Below, piece by piece: positions 59,516 to 64,000 of a DNA stretch of 64,000 bases. Position numbers and translations under genes: made by a program. A model generated the notes under the pieces. The model was not told the origin of the DNA, searched no databases, and saw only the letters and a list, made by a program, of their open reading frames with translations. How positions within the stretch are numbered: the stretch's first letter is position 1; each line of letters starts with the position of its first letter. This DNA is from Bog-756 sp963699345 (lineage in GTDB: Bacteria > Actinomycetota > Acidimicrobiia > Acidimicrobiales > RAAP-2): contig CAVOTL010000005.1 in assembly GCA_963699345.1 (NCBI GenBank), positions 1,116,001-1,180,000 on the forward strand, in the 5' to 3' direction.

Positions 59516-61051
59516 ATGACGGTCGACGGTGCGCCCGGCCGCCCGACCGTGGCCGTGGTCGGCGGGGGCATGGCCGGCCTGGCGGCGGCCTGGGAGCTCT
59601 CGGGGGCCGACGGGCCCGGCGCCCCCCGCGTCGTCGTGCTGGAGGCCGGCAGCCGTCCCGGGGGCAAGGTGCGCTCCACCGAGTTCTGCGGGCGCACCGT
59701 CGACGTGGCCGCCGACGCGTTCCTGGCCCGGCGGCCCGAGGCCACCCGGCTATGCGACGAACTCGGACTGACCGACGCGTTGGTGGCGCCGGGCGCCAGT
59801 GGCGCCTCGCTGTGGGTGCGGGGCCGCCTGCGCATGATGCCCGAGGGGGTCAACCTCGGGGTGCCCACCCGGGCGTGGCCCATGGTCCGCTCCGGCATCC
59901 TGGGGCCGGGCGGACTGGTGCGGGCCGGTCTCGACCTGGTCCTCCCCCACCGTGGCGATCCGGAGGGCACCGCCGACCGGTCGGTCGGCGACATCGTCGG
60001 ATCGCGCCTGGGCCACGAGGTCGTCGAGCGCCTCGTCGACCCCCTGGTCGGCGGGATCCATGCCGGCGGTGTCGACGACCTCAGCGCCGAGGCCACGTTC
60101 CCTCCCCTCCTGGCGGCGGCCCACCGCTCGGGCAGCCTGATCCGGGCCCTCCGGCAGCCACCACCGGCCCCGGCGGCATCGGGCGCCCCCGCCCCCGGAC
60201 CCCCTCCGCCGGTGTTCTGGTCGCTCGACGGCGGCAACGCCCGCCTGCCCGCCGAACTGGCCGACGCGCTGGACCGGCGCGGCGTGACCGTCCACACGGG
60301 CGTGGCCGTCGAGTCGATGGACCGGTTGCCGGCCGGCGCGGGGCCGCCCTGGCGCCTGGTCCTCGCCGGAGACGCGGACCGGGTGCCCGGGACCGGGGGG
60401 TCCGCCGACACCGCCCGGACGCTGGACGTCGATGCCGTCGTGCTTGCCGTGCCGGCCGGTCAGGCCGCCGGCCTGCTGGGTGACCACGCGCCGCGGGCCG
60501 CGTCGATCCTCGGCGACGTGGAGCTGGCCTCGGTCACCGTGGTGACCGTGTCCCTGCCGGCGGGCGCGGTCGTCGGCCCGTTGGTCGGCACCGGGTTCCT
60601 CGTCCCCCGCACCTCGACCATCGACGGACGGACCCCGCTCATCACCGGTGCCACGTACCTCTCCCGCAAGTGGCCGGGTCTGGCCCGTCCCGAGGACGAA
60701 CTCCTCCGGCTGTCGGTCGGACGCTTCGGCGACACCCGGCCCGACACCCTCGACGACGACGAGCTGACGGCGGCGGTGCTGGCCGAGCTGTCAGCCGTGC
60801 TCGGGGTCACCGACGGCCCGCGGGCGTCGATGGTCACGCGGTGGGACGGCGCCTTCCCCCAGTACCGCGTGGGACACCTGGACCGCACCGCCCGGATCGA
60901 GGAGGCCGTGGCCGAGCTGCCGGGGGTGGCGGTGGCGGGCAGCGCCTACCGCGGCGTCGGCATCCCGGCGGTGATCGGCTCGGGGCGGACGGCGGCCACC
61001 CGCCTGCTGGGCTCCCTCGACCGAACCGCGCCGGCCCGCCGCGGGGCATGA
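59516..61051 (+). CDS. hemY: Coproporphyrinogen/protoporphyrinogen oxidase (HemY/CgoX)
   Basis: A 511-residue FAD enzyme. The dinucleotide motif VVGGGMAGLAAAWEL is at the N-terminus, with VVVLEAGSRPGGKVRS next and the FAD C-terminal VAGSAYRGVGIPAVIGSGRTAA at the end. A Pro/Gly-rich insert near residue 220 is unusual. It oxidises coproporphyrinogen III to coproporphyrin III in the actinobacterial route. The ATG shares its A with the upstream TGA, so translation is coupled. The final heme step (HemQ/ChdC) is not in this window. Confidence 0.92.
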   Translation: MTVDGAPGRPTVAVVGGGMAGLAAAWELSGADGPGAPRVVVLEAGSRPGGKVRSTEFCGRTVDVAADAFLARRPEATRLCDELGLTDALVAPGASGASLWVRGRLRMMPEGVNLGVPTRAWPMVRSGILGPGGLVRAGLDLVLPHRGDPEGTADRSVGDIVGSRLGHEVVERLVDPLVGGIHAGGVDDLSAEATFPPLLAAAHRSGSLIRALRQPPPAPAASGAPAPGPPPPVFWSLDGGNARLPAELADALDRRGVTVHTGVAVESMDRLPAGAGPPWRLVLAGDADRVPGTGGSADTARTLDVDAVVLAVPAGQAAGLLGDHAPRAASILGDVELASVTVVTVSLPAGAVVGPLVGTGFLVPRTSTIDGRTPLITGATYLSRKWPGLARPEDELLRLSVGRFGDTRPDTLDDDELTAAVLAELSAVLGVTDGPRASMVTRWDGAFPQYRVGHLDRTARIEEAVAELPGVAVAGSAYRGVGIPAVIGSGRTAATRLLGSLDRTAPARRGA

Positions 61052-62784
61052 CCGCCGGGCCGGAAGGCGTCGCCGCCCCGGCGGCCCCGCCGACCGACGG
61101 TCCGGGTGGGGCCTCCACCCCCGACGCGGTGCCCTGGCGCCCCTCCCGTCTGCGCATGACGCGGCGCGACCCGGACCGGGTGACCCCCGCCCGGGGCCGG
61201 GTGGCGGTGCCCGCCCTGGCCTCCGGCGTCGGCCTCGCCCTGTCGCTCCCACCCTGGGGCTTCTGGGGGCTGGCCTTCCCGGCGGCGGGCCTGCTGTGGT
61301 GGCGGCTCGGGGGCCTCGCCCCCCGCACCCGGCTGTGGGCCGGCTGGTTGGCCGGTCTCGGGTGCTACGTGCCCGGGTTGATGTGGACCCGGTCCTTCAC
61401 CCTGGCCGGCGCCGCCGTGCTCATCGTGCTGGAGGCGTTGTTCGTCGGCGTCGCCTGTCTGGCCGTCCCCCGCGGACCGGTGGTGGCCCGGGCCCTCGCC
61501 TTCCCGGCCGCCATGACCCTGGCCGAGGCCGCCCGCCAGACGTGGCCGTTCGGGGGCCTGCCCATCGGGGGCGTGTTCCTCGGACAGGCCGACGGCCCCG
61601 TCCTCGGCGTGGCCCGCCTGGGGGGACCCCTCGGTCTCACCGCCGTCGTCTACGTCGGTGGTGTGGCGGTGGGCGCGGCGGTCACCGCCGGCGTGCGCCT
61701 CTGGCGCGCCCACCGGCGGGTGGTGGAATTCGACCGGGTCCGACCCGGACCCGACGCCGGACCGGTCTGGCGGCGGTCGGCGGCCGGGCTCGGGACGCTG
61801 GCCGGGACCACGGGGGTCGCCCTGGTCCTGGTCGTCACCCTCGCGCTGGTGGCGGCCCACGCCCCCGACGGGGGACCCCCGGTCGGCGAGGTGACGGCCG
61901 CGGCCGTGCAGGGCGGTGGCGTGCGCGGCTTCTCCAAATCCCAGGTCGACCCGGCGACGGTGCTGCACGCGGCGGTGGCGGCCACCGGCCGGCTACTGGC
62001 GCGGCCCCGTCGCGACTCCCCCGAACTGGTGCTGTGGCCCGAGGACGTCGTGTCACTGCCCGATCCGCTGCAGGACGATCCCGAGGAGGGCGTCCTGTCC
62101 CAGCTGGCGGTGGCGCTGCACGCCACCCTGGTCGTCGGGGTGACCGAGACGGTCTCGGCCACGGCGTTCCGCAACGAGGTGGTGGCGTTCGGTCCCGACG
62201 GATCGCTGGTGGCCCGGTACGAAAAGGTCCACCGCGTCCCCTTCGGCGAGTACGTGCCCTTCCGCTCGTTCTTCGCCCACCTGGCCAGCCTGTCGGCCGT
62301 GCCCCTCGACGCGGTCCCCGGGCACGGCTCCGGGCTCCTCGCCACGCCGGCGGGCCGGTTGGGGGCGATGATCTCCTACGAGGTCTTCTACGCCGACCGC
62401 GGCCGATCGGCCGTGCGGGCCGGGGCCCAGGTCCTGATCGTCCCGACCAACACGTCCTCCTACGCCACCGCCCAGGTGCCGACCCAGGAGATCGCGGCCA
62501 GCGAGGTCCAGGCCGTCCAACAGGGACGCGACCTCCTGCAGTCGGCGCCCACCGGGTACTCGGCGTGGATCACCCACCGCGGCGAACTGCTCGACCGCTC
62601 GGTCCTCGGCGCCCGCCAGATCGTCCCCGCCACACTCGGGCTGCGGACCGGCTGGACGGTCTACGTGCGGTGGGGTGACGCCCCGGTGCTCGTCGTGGCG
62701 GCGCTCGCCCTCCTCTCCGGATGGTGGGTGGCCCTCCGTCCGCGCCGGCGGACCGGGGCGCCGGCGGAGGGTCCCTACTCGTAG
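61048..62784 (+). CDS. lnt: Apolipoprotein N-acyltransferase-like protein, Ser in place of the catalytic Cys
   Basis: A 578-residue protein: 45-residue cytosolic tail, about six membrane helices, and a nitrilase domain outside the membrane. Glu332 (WPED) and Lys393 (RYEKVHRVPFGEY) of the triad are present. The nucleophile position is Ser443 in MISYEVFY, where Lnt enzymes have Cys. The role would be adding the third acyl chain to lipoproteins such as CtaC. The Cys-to-Ser change may alter or abolish that activity. ATG 61048 overlaps the hemY stop (ATGA). Its end overlaps the convergent HAD gene by 10 bp. Confidence 0.85.
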   Translation: MTAGPEGVAAPAAPPTDGPGGASTPDAVPWRPSRLRMTRRDPDRVTPARGRVAVPALASGVGLALSLPPWGFWGLAFPAAGLLWWRLGGLAPRTRLWAGWLAGLGCYVPGLMWTRSFTLAGAAVLIVLEALFVGVACLAVPRGPVVARALAFPAAMTLAEAARQTWPFGGLPIGGVFLGQADGPVLGVARLGGPLGLTAVVYVGGVAVGAAVTAGVRLWRAHRRVVEFDRVRPGPDAGPVWRRSAAGLGTLAGTTGVALVLVVTLALVAAHAPDGGPPVGEVTAAAVQGGGVRGFSKSQVDPATVLHAAVAATGRLLARPRRDSPELVLWPEDVVSLPDPLQDDPEEGVLSQLAVALHATLVVGVTETVSATAFRNEVVAFGPDGSLVARYEKVHRVPFGEYVPFRSFFAHLASLSAVPLDAVPGHGSGLLATPAGRLGAMISYEVFYADRGRSAVRAGAQVLIVPTNTSSYATAQVPTQEIAASEVQAVQQGRDLLQSAPTGYSAWITHRGELLDRSVLGARQIVPATLGLRTGWTVYVRWGDAPVLVVAALALLSGWWVALRPRRRTGAPAEGPYS

Positions 62785-63263
62785 TAGCCGGAGTGGATGT
62801 ACACGCAGGGGATGCCCATGGCGTGGAACATGGCGAAGTTGTTCGGGTCGTCCTCGAAGGCCAGGCGCAGGTCGAAGCCGAAGTGGCGCAGCTCGTCCAC
62901 CGAGTCCCGCTTGTACCAGGTCACCTGGGAGTAGTCCCCCCGGGCCCGCATCACCAGCAGGTCCCACCGCAGGTCGTAGCGGTCGAGCCAGGCCAGCGTC
63001 TGGGGCTGGACCCGCATGGGTCGCCCCGTCAGCAGGACGATCTGCAGCTCCGGGTCGAGCAGCTCGAGGACGCGGGCCAGCTCGTCGATGACCGCGTCCT
63101 CGCCGCAGGCGTCGAAGAAGGCGTCCCAGTTGCGCCGGCCCTGCTCGATGAAGTGCTGGCGCCCGACGGCGTCGGACAGCACGCCGTCCATGTCGAAGAC
63201 GACCGCCGGGCCGGGCTGCTCGATCCGTCCGTGGTGCCAGGCCCAGTTCCCCGGGTCACCCAC
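62775..63263 (-). CDS. HAD-superfamily phosphatase (polynucleotide-kinase 3'-phosphatase-like)
   Basis: A 162-residue HAD protein. Motif I is VVFDMDGVLSDA, motif II VLLTGRP, and motif IV FEDDPNNFAMFHAMGIPCVYIHSGYYE. HFIEQGRRNWDAFFDACGED is typical of the small family related to phosphatase domains of T4 polynucleotide kinase. It would remove phosphate from a nucleotide or small substrate. GTG 63263 lies 3 bp after the acetyl-CoA synthetase stop on the same strand, so the two are one operon. Confidence 0.8.
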   Translation of the reverse strand: MGDPGNWAWHHGRIEQPGPAVVFDMDGVLSDAVGRQHFIEQGRRNWDAFFDACGEDAVIDELARVLELLDPELQIVLLTGRPMRVQPQTLAWLDRYDLRWDLLVMRARGDYSQVTWYKRDSVDELRHFGFDLRLAFEDDPNNFAMFHAMGIPCVYIHSGYYE

Positions 63264-63266
63264 CGT

Positions 63267-64000
<734 letters not shown>

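Overview
The window is very GC-rich, uses GTG starts freely, has many overlapping GTGA/ATGA gene junctions, and carries an actinobacterial respiratory chain (QcrCAB with CtaC/D/E/F) and a KstR-like regulator. Three secreted proteins are built from a 42-residue repeat with cores such as GYWLVGADGGIFAFGDAAFYGS. I associate that repeat with the actinobacterial class Acidimicrobiia, so the best guess is a chromosomal segment of an acidimicrobial bacterium. No rRNA, tRNA, CRISPR array, phage or insertion sequence was seen.

Region 1 (1-27 kb) is a lipid/steroid-catabolism district. It opens with the end of ipdB and with ipdC (steroid C/D-ring degradation). A ketosynthase-like gene and a PAS/GGDEF/EAL regulator follow. 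A fadA6-type thiolase is divergent from two acyl-CoA dehydrogenase genes. Next come an SDR, an amidohydrolase, a second acyl-CoA dehydrogenase pair (one member frameshifted), an LLM flavin oxidoreductase, an alpha/beta hydrolase, an MscS channel, an N-acyl-D-amino-acid deacylase-like enzyme, an aldehyde dehydrogenase, a cyclase-family hydrolase, and two divergent TetR regulators, one of them KstR-like. Three near-identical 15-bp palindromes (CTGAC-N5-GTCAG) sit in front of the thiolase/dehydrogenase pair, the amidohydrolase and the deacylase. They suggest an unrecognised local TetR-type regulon.

Region 2 (27-39 kb) is mixed: an ABC exporter, a sphingosine-phosphate-lyase-like enzyme, a DHA2 drug exporter, a DUF5522 Cys-rich protein, a GH1 glycosidase, a type-1 thiolase-like protein, a crotonase, a small membrane protein, TatA, a frameshifted membrane protein and an alkylsulfatase-like MBL enzyme.

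Region 3 (39-55 kb) holds respiration. ctaC-ctaD-ctaF lies on the + strand and ctaE-qcrC-qcrA-qcrB on the - strand. Between them are housekeeping and accessory genes (APH-like kinase, second amidohydrolase, FN3/repeat protein, GNAT, USP, VOC, SDR, ATP-grasp).

Region 4 (55-64 kb) has a HelD-type RNA-polymerase helicase divergent from hemE-hemH-hemY-lnt, then a HAD phosphatase and the end of acetyl-CoA synthetase on the - strand. Heme made by the hem genes would supply the nearby cytochromes. Many genes lack a Shine-Dalgarno sequence and instead carry a TAnnnT -10 box about 5-8 nt before the start codon, which implies widespread leaderless transcription. Two single-base frameshifts at C6 runs and one in-frame TAG interrupt otherwise intact genes. 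They may be real decay or assembly errors.
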